A stretch of 64,000 nt of DNA, from NCBI GenBank assembly GCA_039970095.1, contig JBDVMP010000081.1, positions 1 to 64,000 on the forward strand, read 5' to 3'. The DNA is from JAMZMI01 sp039970095 (lineage in GTDB: Bacteria > Bacteroidota > Bacteroidia > Cytophagales > Cyclobacteriaceae). Below the pieces are notes generated by a model. That model had not been told where the DNA came from, searched no databases, and saw nothing but the letters and a program-made list of their open reading frames with translations. Made by a program: the position numbers and the translations under genes. Positions 33,754 to 42,052 of this stretch are shown here, in pieces; the stretch's first letter is position 1, and each line of letters begins with the position of its first letter.

Positions 33754-35013
33754 ATGAGCAAAAAACACAAGGCCAAATTTCACCTCTTGATCCTGCCAAT
33801 CATTATGAGCCTGATGATACTGAAGCCCGGTCAGCTGGTAGCTCAGACGGAAATTGGTTTCCTGATGCCCAAAGGGGTTGACAGGGTAGAAGTCCCTTTC
33901 GAGAAGTTTAGCAACCTGATAGTGATACCTGTTCAGATAAATGACGTACTTACCCTCAAGTTTATCATTGACACAGGGGCGGAATCGATCATTTTAACAG
34001 AAAAGCTATTTGCTGAAATGTTGGGATTTGATTTCGTGAGGGAAATAAACATACATGGCCCAGGAATTATAGACTCAGTAAAAGCCTTTGTTGCTTCCAA
34101 TGTAAATATTTCCTTGCCCGGGGGCATTTCCGGAAACGGATTAAACTTATTGGTACTTGAAAGAGACTACCTGGAACTCCACAAAAACCTTGGTGAGGAA
34201 GTATATGGCATCATCGGTTATGACCTCTTCAGCCGGTTCGTCATTTCCATAGATTATGACGATGGCATCATGACTCTGCAAAGGCCCAGTTCCTACAAGC
34301 CCAGGCGGTTTATGGAAGCTTTGCCATTGCAGATTGAAGGTACAAAGCCATATGTATTGTCGGCTTTTCATCAAAAAGATCAGGCCGACACACTCAAACT
34401 GATGGTGGATACTGGAGCCAGTCATGCCGCTCTATTAGATGTTAGCACCATGGATCATATCGTAATGCCCGATAAATTAGTTGCCACCAGACTGGGCAGG
34501 GGTCTGGCCGGGGAAATCCCAGGCTACATTGGAAGAATTGATAAGTGTGCCATAGGAAACCTGAAATTTGATGACGTCATCATTTCCATCCCTGAAGAAG
34601 GCGCATACATCAAGGCTATAAAGCGAGGGTCGCGTCATGGCACTATTGGAGGGGATATCTTGTCACGCCTCAATGTCGTTTTCGACTATCCAAACGAGAA
34701 ATTATATATCCGAAAGGGTCGCAGCTACTCCGATCCGTTTGAATACAACATGAGCGGCATGACCCTGATTACCGAAGGATCACAACTTGACTCACTGGTG
34801 GTGATAGAGGTACTCAAAAAGTCTCCAGCTCACCATGCAGGAATCCGGGTAGGTGATCAGGTGCTCAAAATCAACGGAATGAACCTTAACTCCGCAACCA
34901 TCTCAGAGATCAACGCTTTGCTCCGCCGCAAGCACGGACTCAAGGTGAAAGTAGTCATTTTGAGGGGAGACCGAAAGATCAAAAAGAGATTCAAGCTAAA
35001 AAGGTTGGTCTAA
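33754..35013 (+). CDS. Retropepsin-like aspartyl protease with C-terminal PDZ domain (419 aa)
   Basis: An N-terminal hydrophobic segment (HLLILPIIMSLMILKPGQLVAQ) acts as signal peptide or anchor. Two retropepsin-like halves follow, each with its own catalytic motif: FIIDTGAESII (Asp73) and LMVDTGASHAALLD (Asp219). The single chain could therefore form an active dimer-like protease. Residues about 330-419 form a PDZ domain (SPAHHAGIRVGDQVLKINGM), which usually binds substrate C-termini. This arrangement occurs in Bacteroidota envelope proteases; location should be periplasmic or outer surface. It is 19 bases upstream of the FAD-oxidoreductase gene and may be co-transcribed with it. It is divergent from the beta-helix operon across an AT-rich 186-bp region. 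Confidence 0.82.
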   Translation: MSKKHKAKFHLLILPIIMSLMILKPGQLVAQTEIGFLMPKGVDRVEVPFEKFSNLIVIPVQINDVLTLKFIIDTGAESIILTEKLFAEMLGFDFVREINIHGPGIIDSVKAFVASNVNISLPGGISGNGLNLLVLERDYLELHKNLGEEVYGIIGYDLFSRFVISIDYDDGIMTLQRPSSYKPRRFMEALPLQIEGTKPYVLSAFHQKDQADTLKLMVDTGASHAALLDVSTMDHIVMPDKLVATRLGRGLAGEIPGYIGRIDKCAIGNLKFDDVIISIPEEGAYIKAIKRGSRHGTIGGDILSRLNVVFDYPNEKLYIRKGRSYSDPFEYNMSGMTLITEGSQLDSLVVIEVLKKSPAHHAGIRVGDQVLKINGMNLNSATISEINALLRRKHGLKVKVVILRGDRKIKKRFKLKRLV

Positions 35014-35032
35014 ATCTACTTACTTTGACCTC

Positions 35033-36151
35033 ATGGTCGATGTGATTGTAGTAGGCGGAGGACTGGCTGGTCTGGTTAGCAGTATTTTGCTTAGCAGGTC
35101 GGGATTGTCCGTGACCCTCATCGAAAAAAATCGATACCCATTTCACCGGGTGTGCGGCGAATACATCTCCAACGAAGCAATCCCCTTTCTGGAAAAACAT
35201 GACCTTTTCCCCTCAGAGTTTGATCCTACGGCTATTGATGAACTAGAGCTGAGCGCTACCAACGGTAACAGCTTTCGCGAAAAACTTGATCTTGGTGGGT
35301 TTGGAATCAGTAGATACCATTTGGATTATTGGCTGAGCCAAAAAGCAAAGGATGCTCACGTCACCCTGATGGAAAATACCACCGCCGACTCCATCCAATT
35401 TAAGGAAGAGTGCTTCTCCGTGGTTTTGAAGTCTGGTGAAACTCTACAATCCAAAATCGTGATAGGCGCACATGGCAAGCGATCCAAACTAGACAAATCA
35501 CTAGAACGATCCTTCATCGTCAAAAAATCTCCTTATGTGGCTGTCAAGCATCATATCAAAGCGGAACTGCCTCATAATCGCATCTCCCTCCACAATTTTC
35601 ACGGCGGTTACTGCGGAGTAAGTATGATAGAAAATGAGCGCTTCAACCTGTGCTATATGGCTCATCGTGATGTATTCAAACAACATGGAAATGTCGATAA
35701 ATTCGAAAAAGAAGTCCTTTGTAAAAATCCCCGGCTAAAATCTGTTTTGGATCAGGCCGAGTTCCTTTTTGAAAAACCTCTGGTCATCAATGAGATTAAC
35801 TTTGACAAACAAGAACCTGTGCACAATCACATCCTGATGTGTGGTGATGCCGCAGGCATGATTACTCCACTTTGCGGCAATGGCATGGCTATGGCTATGC
35901 ACTCTGCCAAAACCTTAAGTGAGCTGATTATCGAGTCTATGCAAAGTCAGAAGTTTGACAGAGATACCCTGGAAGAAAAGTACGCTGTAGCCTGGCGTTC
36001 GCAGTTCGCCACGCGATTATGGTCCGGAAGGAAAATTCAAAACCTCTTCGGAACTGGATCGGGTTCTGCAATAGGAGTGTTTTTAGGTAAAGCGATCAAG
36101 CCTGTTTCCCGGTTTTTGATTAGCAAAACCCACGGACAACCTTTCAGCTAA
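35033..36151 (+). CDS. FAD-dependent oxidoreductase of the type III PKS cluster (372 aa)
   Basis: The N-terminus has the dinucleotide-binding motif VIVVGGGLAGLVSSIL (Gly8, Gly10, Gly13), then the acidic strand end TLIEKN. RVCGEYISNEA and the second FAD contact MCGDAAGMITPLCGNGMAMAM place it in the geranylgeranyl-reductase/aromatic-hydroxylase-like flavoprotein group. Comparable flavoproteins accompany type III polyketide synthases in phenolic-lipid clusters, where one hydroxylates the ring en route to a quinone. That role here is inferred from context. The alternative is a prenyl-chain reductase, which the linked UbiA gene makes plausible. The 3' end overlaps the convergent UbiA gene by 8 bases. 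Confidence 0.8.
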   Translation: MVDVIVVGGGLAGLVSSILLSRSGLSVTLIEKNRYPFHRVCGEYISNEAIPFLEKHDLFPSEFDPTAIDELELSATNGNSFREKLDLGGFGISRYHLDYWLSQKAKDAHVTLMENTTADSIQFKEECFSVVLKSGETLQSKIVIGAHGKRSKLDKSLERSFIVKKSPYVAVKHHIKAELPHNRISLHNFHGGYCGVSMIENERFNLCYMAHRDVFKQHGNVDKFEKEVLCKNPRLKSVLDQAEFLFEKPLVINEINFDKQEPVHNHILMCGDAAGMITPLCGNGMAMAMHSAKTLSELIIESMQSQKFDRDTLEEKYAVAWRSQFATRLWSGRKIQNLFGTGSGSAIGVFLGKAIKPVSRFLISKTHGQPFS

Positions 36152-37004
36152 AGAAAAGCCAAAGGAAAAATGCATTAAGACAAATAGAGGAAATCCAGTT
36201 CAACCGCATGGTATTCTCAAAATTCACGTGCTCCGGGTTTTTTCTGGCCTTTAGATACCAATTCCCGAAAAAAGCCAACACAGGGGAAAGACCTGCAACA
36301 AACACACCGGCGGTCAGCACATCGTAATATCTCAAAAAGAACAACACAAAAAGTAATGTGGAAAAACTGAAAAAGGCTGCCGTAAAATGGAAAGTCCCTG
36401 GAATACCCAGTTTCAAGCTCAAGGTTTTGTCACCTCGTTTGGAGTCTTCTTCGTGCTGATAAATCTGAGTCATGGGATAGGAACCAAAGAGCATGATTGT
36501 AGTGAGCACAGCGGCAAACTGTAGTTTTGCGTCAAGCAACCCCTGCAACCCAACGCCACCAACCCCGACTACTGAGATGAGCAAAGTGAAATAGCCCTGA
36601 AAAATCCCGGCCGCAAGCCAGCCCGTGATTGGCATTTTCTTCAACCTGACCGAAGGATGGCTATATGCCTTCGACACGAGACCGTAGATGAAAACCATCA
36701 GCACAAAAAGCTCCGAAATTAAAAACCCTAAAGCCAACGCCAAGCCATCCATGATCAAAGCCGTCCAGTACAGCTCCTTAGAAACCTGTGGCGGAGATTT
36801 TAAGCCTCCGATACTTTTTTCATCTTTATCGTAGTAACTGTTGTAACCATTGCTAGCAGGATAAACCAAAAAATGAAGGATCACAAAGGTTAACCCTGCC
36901 TGCCACCAGACGATTTCTTTCTGTATGGCACAGCCAAAAAGAAATACCGGAAGCAGGAAAAACGAAAACGGAAAACGGAGATGAAGTAGCGTTGATTTTT
37001 TCAT
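36144..37004 (-). CDS. UbiA-family prenyltransferase of the type III PKS cluster (286 aa)
   Basis: This polytopic membrane protein has about eight hydrophobic segments. Two acidic motifs fit the UbiA family: NSYYDKDE at 55-62, after the second membrane helix, and EEDSKRGDKTLSLKLG at 185-200, where the diphosphate of the prenyl donor is held through magnesium. UbiA enzymes attach prenyl chains to aromatic or other acceptors. It does not match menaquinone MenA, whose first motif reads NDYGD-like. Placement between an FAD oxidoreductase and a type III PKS suggests a polyketide-derived phenol as acceptor; this is inference. It is divergent from the PKS gene, with 52 bases between starts. Confidence 0.82.
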   Translation of the reverse strand: MKKSTLLHLRFPFSFFLLPVFLFGCAIQKEIVWWQAGLTFVILHFLVYPASNGYNSYYDKDEKSIGGLKSPPQVSKELYWTALIMDGLALALGFLISELFVLMVFIYGLVSKAYSHPSVRLKKMPITGWLAAGIFQGYFTLLISVVGVGGVGLQGLLDAKLQFAAVLTTIMLFGSYPMTQIYQHEEDSKRGDKTLSLKLGIPGTFHFTAAFFSFSTLLFVLFFLRYYDVLTAGVFVAGLSPVLAFFGNWYLKARKNPEHVNFENTMRLNWISSICLNAFFLWLFFS

Positions 37005-37056
37005 TAGCGGTATGATCCTCCTCGCAAAAGTTAAGTAATATTACCAAAGCTCACTT

Positions 37057-38163
37057 ATGCCATCATATATTTCTTCCATAGGAGTAGCAGTTCCCAAAAA
37101 TCGCATCAGTCAGGATACGATAGGCGCATTTATGGAGCGACACTTGCCCATAGGCGATCATGAAAAACAAAAGCTGAAAGTACTCTATAGAGCAAGTGGC
37201 ATCAAACACAGATACTCAGTAATAGCAGATTATGCTCAGACCCCAGAGGCCTTTAGCTTCTATCCGGAAAATGAAAAACTCGAACCCTTTCCGGATGTGA
37301 ACAAAAGGATGCAGCTGTACGAAGTGGCAGCTCCCGAGCTGGCAACACTAGCCGTAAATGACAGCTTGGAAAAAGGGGGAGAACCAGCGTCCTCTATCAC
37401 ACATCTGGTGACCGTAAGCTGCACAGGCATGTATGCTCCCGGCCTGGACATTGACCTGATACAAAAGCTAGGCCTGAGGACGGATGTAGTCCGTGCTTCT
37501 ATCAATTTTATGGGCTGTTATGCTGCCTTCAACGGACTGAAAATAGCTTCTCAGATTACAGAAAGCCAGCCAAAGGCTAAAGTTCTGGTGGTATGTGTGG
37601 AACTGTGCAGCATTCATTTTCAAAACACAAATGACGAGGACAACTTGCTTTCAAGTGCGCTCTTTGCTGATGGTGCTGCGGCCGTTTTGGTCGTGGGTCA
37701 AAAACCCAAAAACCTCTCATTGCAGCTTACTTCATATTATAGTGACCTGGATCTAGGGGCTCGCGACGAGATGTCCTGGAAAATAGGCAATCTGGGATTT
37801 CTCATGAAACTCTCCCCACAAGTTCCTGAACACATCCGCAGCGGCATAAAAAAATTGACTGACAGGTTGCTCAACCAGATCGACCTGCGCAAAGACCAAA
37901 TCGACCTGTACGCCATTCACCCTGGAGGCAAGCGAATATTAGAAGTAATAGAAGAGGAACTGGGTCTCAGCAAAATGGACAATTTGCCCGCTTACGAAGT
38001 ATTGAAAAACTACGGTAACATGTCCTCACCAACTGTGGTTTTTGTGATCAAAAAAATCATGGATCAGCTAACTGCCGGAGATAAAGGCAAAAACATCCTA
38101 AGCTTTGCCTTTGGCCCTGGTCTGACTCTCGAAAGCATGCTGCTTAAAGTCTGCACAAGCTGA
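37057..38163 (+). CDS. Type III polyketide synthase (chalcone/stilbene synthase family)
   Basis: A homodimeric ketosynthase that condenses malonyl-CoA onto an acyl starter and cyclises the product. The catalytic triad can be placed: Cys154 in NFMGCYAAFNGL, His288 in YAIHPGGKRIL and Asn321 in KNYGNMSSPTVVFV. The family C-terminal signature appears as FAFGPGLTLE. At 368 residues it is full length and lacks the features of FabH. Bacterial relatives make alkylresorcinols, alkylpyrones or tetrahydroxynaphthalene; the starter and chain length are not readable here. The stop TGA shares one base with the methyltransferase ATG, so the two are coupled. Confidence 0.92.
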   Translation: MPSYISSIGVAVPKNRISQDTIGAFMERHLPIGDHEKQKLKVLYRASGIKHRYSVIADYAQTPEAFSFYPENEKLEPFPDVNKRMQLYEVAAPELATLAVNDSLEKGGEPASSITHLVTVSCTGMYAPGLDIDLIQKLGLRTDVVRASINFMGCYAAFNGLKIASQITESQPKAKVLVVCVELCSIHFQNTNDEDNLLSSALFADGAAAVLVVGQKPKNLSLQLTSYYSDLDLGARDEMSWKIGNLGFLMKLSPQVPEHIRSGIKKLTDRLLNQIDLRKDQIDLYAIHPGGKRILEVIEEELGLSKMDNLPAYEVLKNYGNMSSPTVVFVIKKIMDQLTAGDKGKNILSFAFGPGLTLESMLLKVCTS

Positions 38164-38855
38164 TGTTTGAGCAGCGATCCAGCGAGTTGGAGATCATGGA
38201 CGACCTGGAAATGGGTGGTGACGTTATTGGGCAAACACTCCTCGAGTTGGACATTATCAACAGACGACTTGGAGGAAACAATATCAGTCTTTCCGCATTC
38301 AAAAAGCTGATTAATAAATATCAAATCAAGACTCTGGCTGACCTGGGCTGTGGAGGGGGAGATCTCCTGATAGGCATGGCGAAAATTGCCAAAAACGAAA
38401 AAAAGGCCATTCACTTCACCGGCATAGATGCAAATCCACATATTGCCGAGTATGCTCGTAACCACACGGCCGAATGGGGAAACATAGATTTCAAGGCTCA
38501 GAATATTTTCAGCGATGACTTTCGCAAAAGCCAGTTTGATGTAGTTCACTGCTGCCTGTTTCTTCATCACTTTACCGAAGCACAGCTCATTCAGATTTTC
38601 AAACACCTCAAAGATCAAACTCGTACGGCCATCATCTTCAACGACCTGCACAGGCACTGGCTTGCATACTATTCTATCAAAATCATCACCCACCTCTTTT
38701 CGAAATCCTATATGGTAAGAAATGATGCAGCCATCTCGGTGGCACGCGGGTTCAAAAAAGAAGAAATAATCAAACTTATGACGGCCAGCAACATCAAGAA
38801 CTACACCCTGAAATGGAGGTGGGCCTTTCGCTGGGAGTTGATTATCCAACTATGA
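38163..38855 (+). CDS. SAM-dependent methyltransferase coupled to type III PKS (230 aa)
   Basis: A class I methyltransferase: motif I is LADLGCGGGD (58-67), followed by the acidic strand FTGIDANP and a motif IV-like FDVVHCCLFLHHF. The N-terminus (RSSELEIMDDLEMGGDVIGQTL) resembles that of methyltransferases found beside type III PKS genes in bacteria. The start overlaps the PKS stop by one base. By analogy with the srsA-srsB-srsC phenolic-lipid pathway of Streptomyces, it probably methylates a ring hydroxyl or carbon of the PKS product. The exact position is unknown. Confidence 0.85.
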   Translation: MFEQRSSELEIMDDLEMGGDVIGQTLLELDIINRRLGGNNISLSAFKKLINKYQIKTLADLGCGGGDLLIGMAKIAKNEKKAIHFTGIDANPHIAEYARNHTAEWGNIDFKAQNIFSDDFRKSQFDVVHCCLFLHHFTEAQLIQIFKHLKDQTRTAIIFNDLHRHWLAYYSIKIITHLFSKSYMVRNDAAISVARGFKKEEIIKLMTASNIKNYTLKWRWAFRWELIIQL

Positions 38856-38951
38856 TTTACCCCGTCTCTATGCGAAACCTCACACACTTTTTCACTTTTA
38901 CTTTAAATTGAAACTTGGTTCTGGTTATTTTTAACCCAAATTGAAAATTTC

Positions 38952-41900
38952 ATGAAGCTATTTACCGCCTGCCTCCTCACCTCACTTGTGCTACTGCACA
39001 GTGTGTATGCACAGGACTCCACCGTAAAGGGAACAATAACAAACACTGACGGAAGCCCGCTTGCCGGGGTGTCAGTGAAAGTCTCCGAAACCGGAACGAC
39101 GACAATCACAGATGCCTCCGGCTCCTACACCATAGCCATTGTAGATGGTTACGAAACGCTGATTTTCTCACTAGATGGATTCAGAACTGAAAAGGTTTTC
39201 GTAGCGGGGCAAAGCAAAATCAGCTTGAGTTTACCGGTAGTATCATCAGACGGTGACCTTTCGGTTGGGTACGGAACACAGTCTAAAAACGAGGTTACCG
39301 GTAGCATCGCTCAAATAGGTGGTGGAGATATCAGCGCCAGCCCGCTTATCAACCTGGAACAAGCCAATCAAGGCAAGGCATCCGGTATGTTCGTACAGAA
39401 CTCTAGTGGTAAGCTGGGAGGAAATACTACTGTAAGGGTTCGGGGTGGCTCTACCCTATCCAACTCCAACCAGCCACTGTATGTGGTGGACGGGGTGCCG
39501 CTGGTTTCCAGCAATCAGTCAAACATCAACCCGAGCAACATTGCCTCAATTGAAGTACTGAAAGATGCCTCCGCTGCTGCCATTTACGGCTCTCGTGCAG
39601 CCAATGGTGTGATTATCATCACGACCAAGTCAGGGTCTTCTGGCAAAATGAAAATTAATGCCGATTATCAATTTGGCGTAAGCCAGACACCTAAATATCT
39701 GGACCTGATGTCTCCGGCTCAGTACAATCAACTGGTGCTGGAAAACCTCCTTCAGCCTTTCGGGTATAAAGGAGATTACACACAGGAAGAATTGGAACAG
39801 TGGGAAGCCAACAACGTGAGTAGCATCTCTATTGGTGGAAATACAGTGACGGTTCCGGCCTTTTTCTCCAGCCTCGACAAAAACACAGATTGGCAAAAAG
39901 AGATTTTCCAAAACGGGATTTCACATAGAGCCAATGTGGGTCTACAAGGTGGTACAGAGCAGCTTGGCTATTTCGCATCTGTAGGTTATAATACTCAGGA
40001 AGGCATCCTCATTGGTAATCAATTTGACAGGCTGAACGGATCGCTTTCACTTGACAGCAAGATTACATCTAAACTTTCGGCAAATGCCAACGTCAACTAT
40101 ATCTACACCAAAGATTACAGGCTGAAAGAAGATCAGGATCTGGGCTCTCCCCTGCAGGCTATCGCTTTGCCTCCGTCGGATACATACAGTGCGGCCAACA
40201 ATTATGCTCTGAATGTTTTCAGTGATCTTTATAACCCACTTACGGAAATCAATTTTGCGGATAATCTGGGCTACAACAACAGTGTGATCGCCAGTTTGGG
40301 ACTGGCTTACGACATCACCAGTACATTGAAGTTTGATGTGAATGGTGGCATTGACTTTAGCAGCTTGCGATCGGAGCTGAGACAAGGGCCGCAAACACAA
40401 GAGGGCGGAACCAATGGAAACTCCCAACTCAGCGAAACAGACCTAAAAAATTATACGGTAAATGGGTGGCTGACCTACAGCCCTGAGATCAATTCAGAAA
40501 ACAAATTAAGTGTGGTTCTGGGTGCTTCTTACCAGGAATCAACCACGGAATCCACATTCCGGCAGGCTGATGTGAATAGCATTTCCACGCTGGAGGATCT
40601 TGCTGAAAGCGACCCTTCATTGAGAGTGGTGGATATTCCTTCGGGCATCAATGTATTGGTATCTTCATTTGCCCGGCTGAACTACAGCTTTAAAGACAAG
40701 TACATCCTGCAAGTAAGTGGCAGACTGGACGGGTCTTCCAAATTTGGAACAGACAACCGATATGGAGTATTCCCGGCGGTTTCTGCCGGCTGGGTGCTGA
40801 GCGAGGAAGGTTTCATGTCGGCGATCCCAGCGATCAGCTACCTCAAGTTGAAGGGTAGCTACGGTATCATCGGAAACACGCCTATTGACGACTTTTTGTA
40901 CAGAAGCAATTACTTCCGGGCAACTTATGGAAACGGTGAGGCCATTCGCCTGGCCAACCTGGCCAACCCCAAACTGAAATGGGAGAGTACAACTCAAATT
41001 GGAGCGGGCATTGAATTTGGTATCATGGATCGCATCACCGGTTCGGTGGATTACTATCAGAAGAAAACTACCGACCTGCTTTTTCCAGTGCCTGTAAGCC
41101 AGACGAGTGGTTTCAACAGTATTCTGAAAAATGTAGGAGCCATGGAAAACAGCGGTATTGAAATCAACCTAAGTTCTGATAACGTCCGGACCAAAGACTT
41201 TTCGTGGAGCACGGATTTCAACATCTCTCTGAATGAAAACAAGATCACAGACCTGGTTGGGCTCGACCTGATAGTTGGCTCTAGTGCGTTTCTGGAAGGT
41301 GAAGCTGCCGGGAGTTTTTACCTGAGAGAGTATGCGGGAGTTTATACAATGGAAAATGCTACACTTACCGACATAGGTTTGGAAAGAGGGATTCCGCTTT
41401 ATTTCTTAAACAGGGAACCAACACAAGACGAAATTGACGATGTGTACGCCTTCAAGCTGCCGGAGTTTGGAGATAGATACCTGACAGACGAATGGGAAAG
41501 GGCTCAACGCACCGTGGCTGGAAATCCAAACCCGGGCTACTATGGTGGGCTGACCAACACACTTTCATACAAGAATATGGACTTATCCTTCATGTTCCAG
41601 TTCGTTGGGGATGTTGATCTGTACTACGCCACTGGCGAGTACATGGCCAACAGTGGATACCTCATTTTGAACCAGCTATCGTCGCAAGCTGACAGGTGGT
41701 ATTCGGCAGCAGATACTGACGCAGCTTATCCTCAGTTTAACTCAGCTGAAGAAAACACGAACCCATCCACACGCTGGATTGAGGATGGCAGCTACATCAG
41801 GCTAAAAAATGTGACCTTCACTTTTCACATGCCTCAGACAATCGTTCAGGATTGGGGAATAGATTTTATGGATATATACGTGGGAGGCTCGAACCTGCTC

Positions 41901-42050
41901 ACTTTTACAGATTACATCGGGTATGATCCGGATGTCAACTATGTCGATCCGCTCGATGGAGTGGTGGGGCAGAATATCAGCCGGGGTATTGACAACTTCA
42001 CCGCCCCACAGCCGAGAATGTTTATCGCTGGAATTAAAATTGGGCTGTAA
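38952..42050 (+). CDS. SusC/RagA-family TonB-linked outer-membrane protein (1032 aa)
   Basis: Order: signal peptide (to about 20, SVYAQ), CarboxypepD-reg-like domain (about 22-100, VKGTITNTDGSPLAGVSVKV), plug (about 110-230), then the beta-barrel. SusC-type signatures are PLYVVDGVPL and ASAAAIYGSRAANGVIIITTK. It forms a TonB-driven importer with the SusD-like lipoprotein encoded two bases downstream. Substrate class is unknown: no glycosidase, peptidase or sulfatase is in the unit, and no hybrid two-component or sigma/anti-sigma regulator flanks it. The 96-bp gap upstream separates it from the methyltransferase on the same strand, so it may have its own promoter. Confidence 0.94.
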   Translation: MKLFTACLLTSLVLLHSVYAQDSTVKGTITNTDGSPLAGVSVKVSETGTTTITDASGSYTIAIVDGYETLIFSLDGFRTEKVFVAGQSKISLSLPVVSSDGDLSVGYGTQSKNEVTGSIAQIGGGDISASPLINLEQANQGKASGMFVQNSSGKLGGNTTVRVRGGSTLSNSNQPLYVVDGVPLVSSNQSNINPSNIASIEVLKDASAAAIYGSRAANGVIIITTKSGSSGKMKINADYQFGVSQTPKYLDLMSPAQYNQLVLENLLQPFGYKGDYTQEELEQWEANNVSSISIGGNTVTVPAFFSSLDKNTDWQKEIFQNGISHRANVGLQGGTEQLGYFASVGYNTQEGILIGNQFDRLNGSLSLDSKITSKLSANANVNYIYTKDYRLKEDQDLGSPLQAIALPPSDTYSAANNYALNVFSDLYNPLTEINFADNLGYNNSVIASLGLAYDITSTLKFDVNGGIDFSSLRSELRQGPQTQEGGTNGNSQLSETDLKNYTVNGWLTYSPEINSENKLSVVLGASYQESTTESTFRQADVNSISTLEDLAESDPSLRVVDIPSGINVLVSSFARLNYSFKDKYILQVSGRLDGSSKFGTDNRYGVFPAVSAGWVLSEEGFMSAIPAISYLKLKGSYGIIGNTPIDDFLYRSNYFRATYGNGEAIRLANLANPKLKWESTTQIGAGIEFGIMDRITGSVDYYQKKTTDLLFPVPVSQTSGFNSILKNVGAMENSGIEINLSSDNVRTKDFSWSTDFNISLNENKITDLVGLDLIVGSSAFLEGEAAGSFYLREYAGVYTMENATLTDIGLERGIPLYFLNREPTQDEIDDVYAFKLPEFGDRYLTDEWERAQRTVAGNPNPGYYGGLTNTLSYKNMDLSFMFQFVGDVDLYYATGEYMANSGYLILNQLSSQADRWYSAADTDAAYPQFNSAEENTNPSTRWIEDGSYIRLKNVTFTFHMPQTIVQDWGIDFMDIYVGGSNLLTFTDYIGYDPDVNYVDPLDGVVGQNISRGIDNFTAPQPRMFIAGIKIGL

Positions 42051-42052
42051 TC

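Noticed and set aside
36144..37004. UbiA gene as menaquinone MenA
   Set aside because: The first acidic motif is NSYYDKDE and not the NDYGD-like form of MenA, and no other menaquinone gene is nearby.
37057..38163. Type III PKS gene as FabH or HMG-CoA synthase
   Set aside because: The Cys154/His288/Asn321 contexts and the GPGLTLE ending fit the chalcone-synthase-like family, and the methyltransferase and flavoprotein context agrees.
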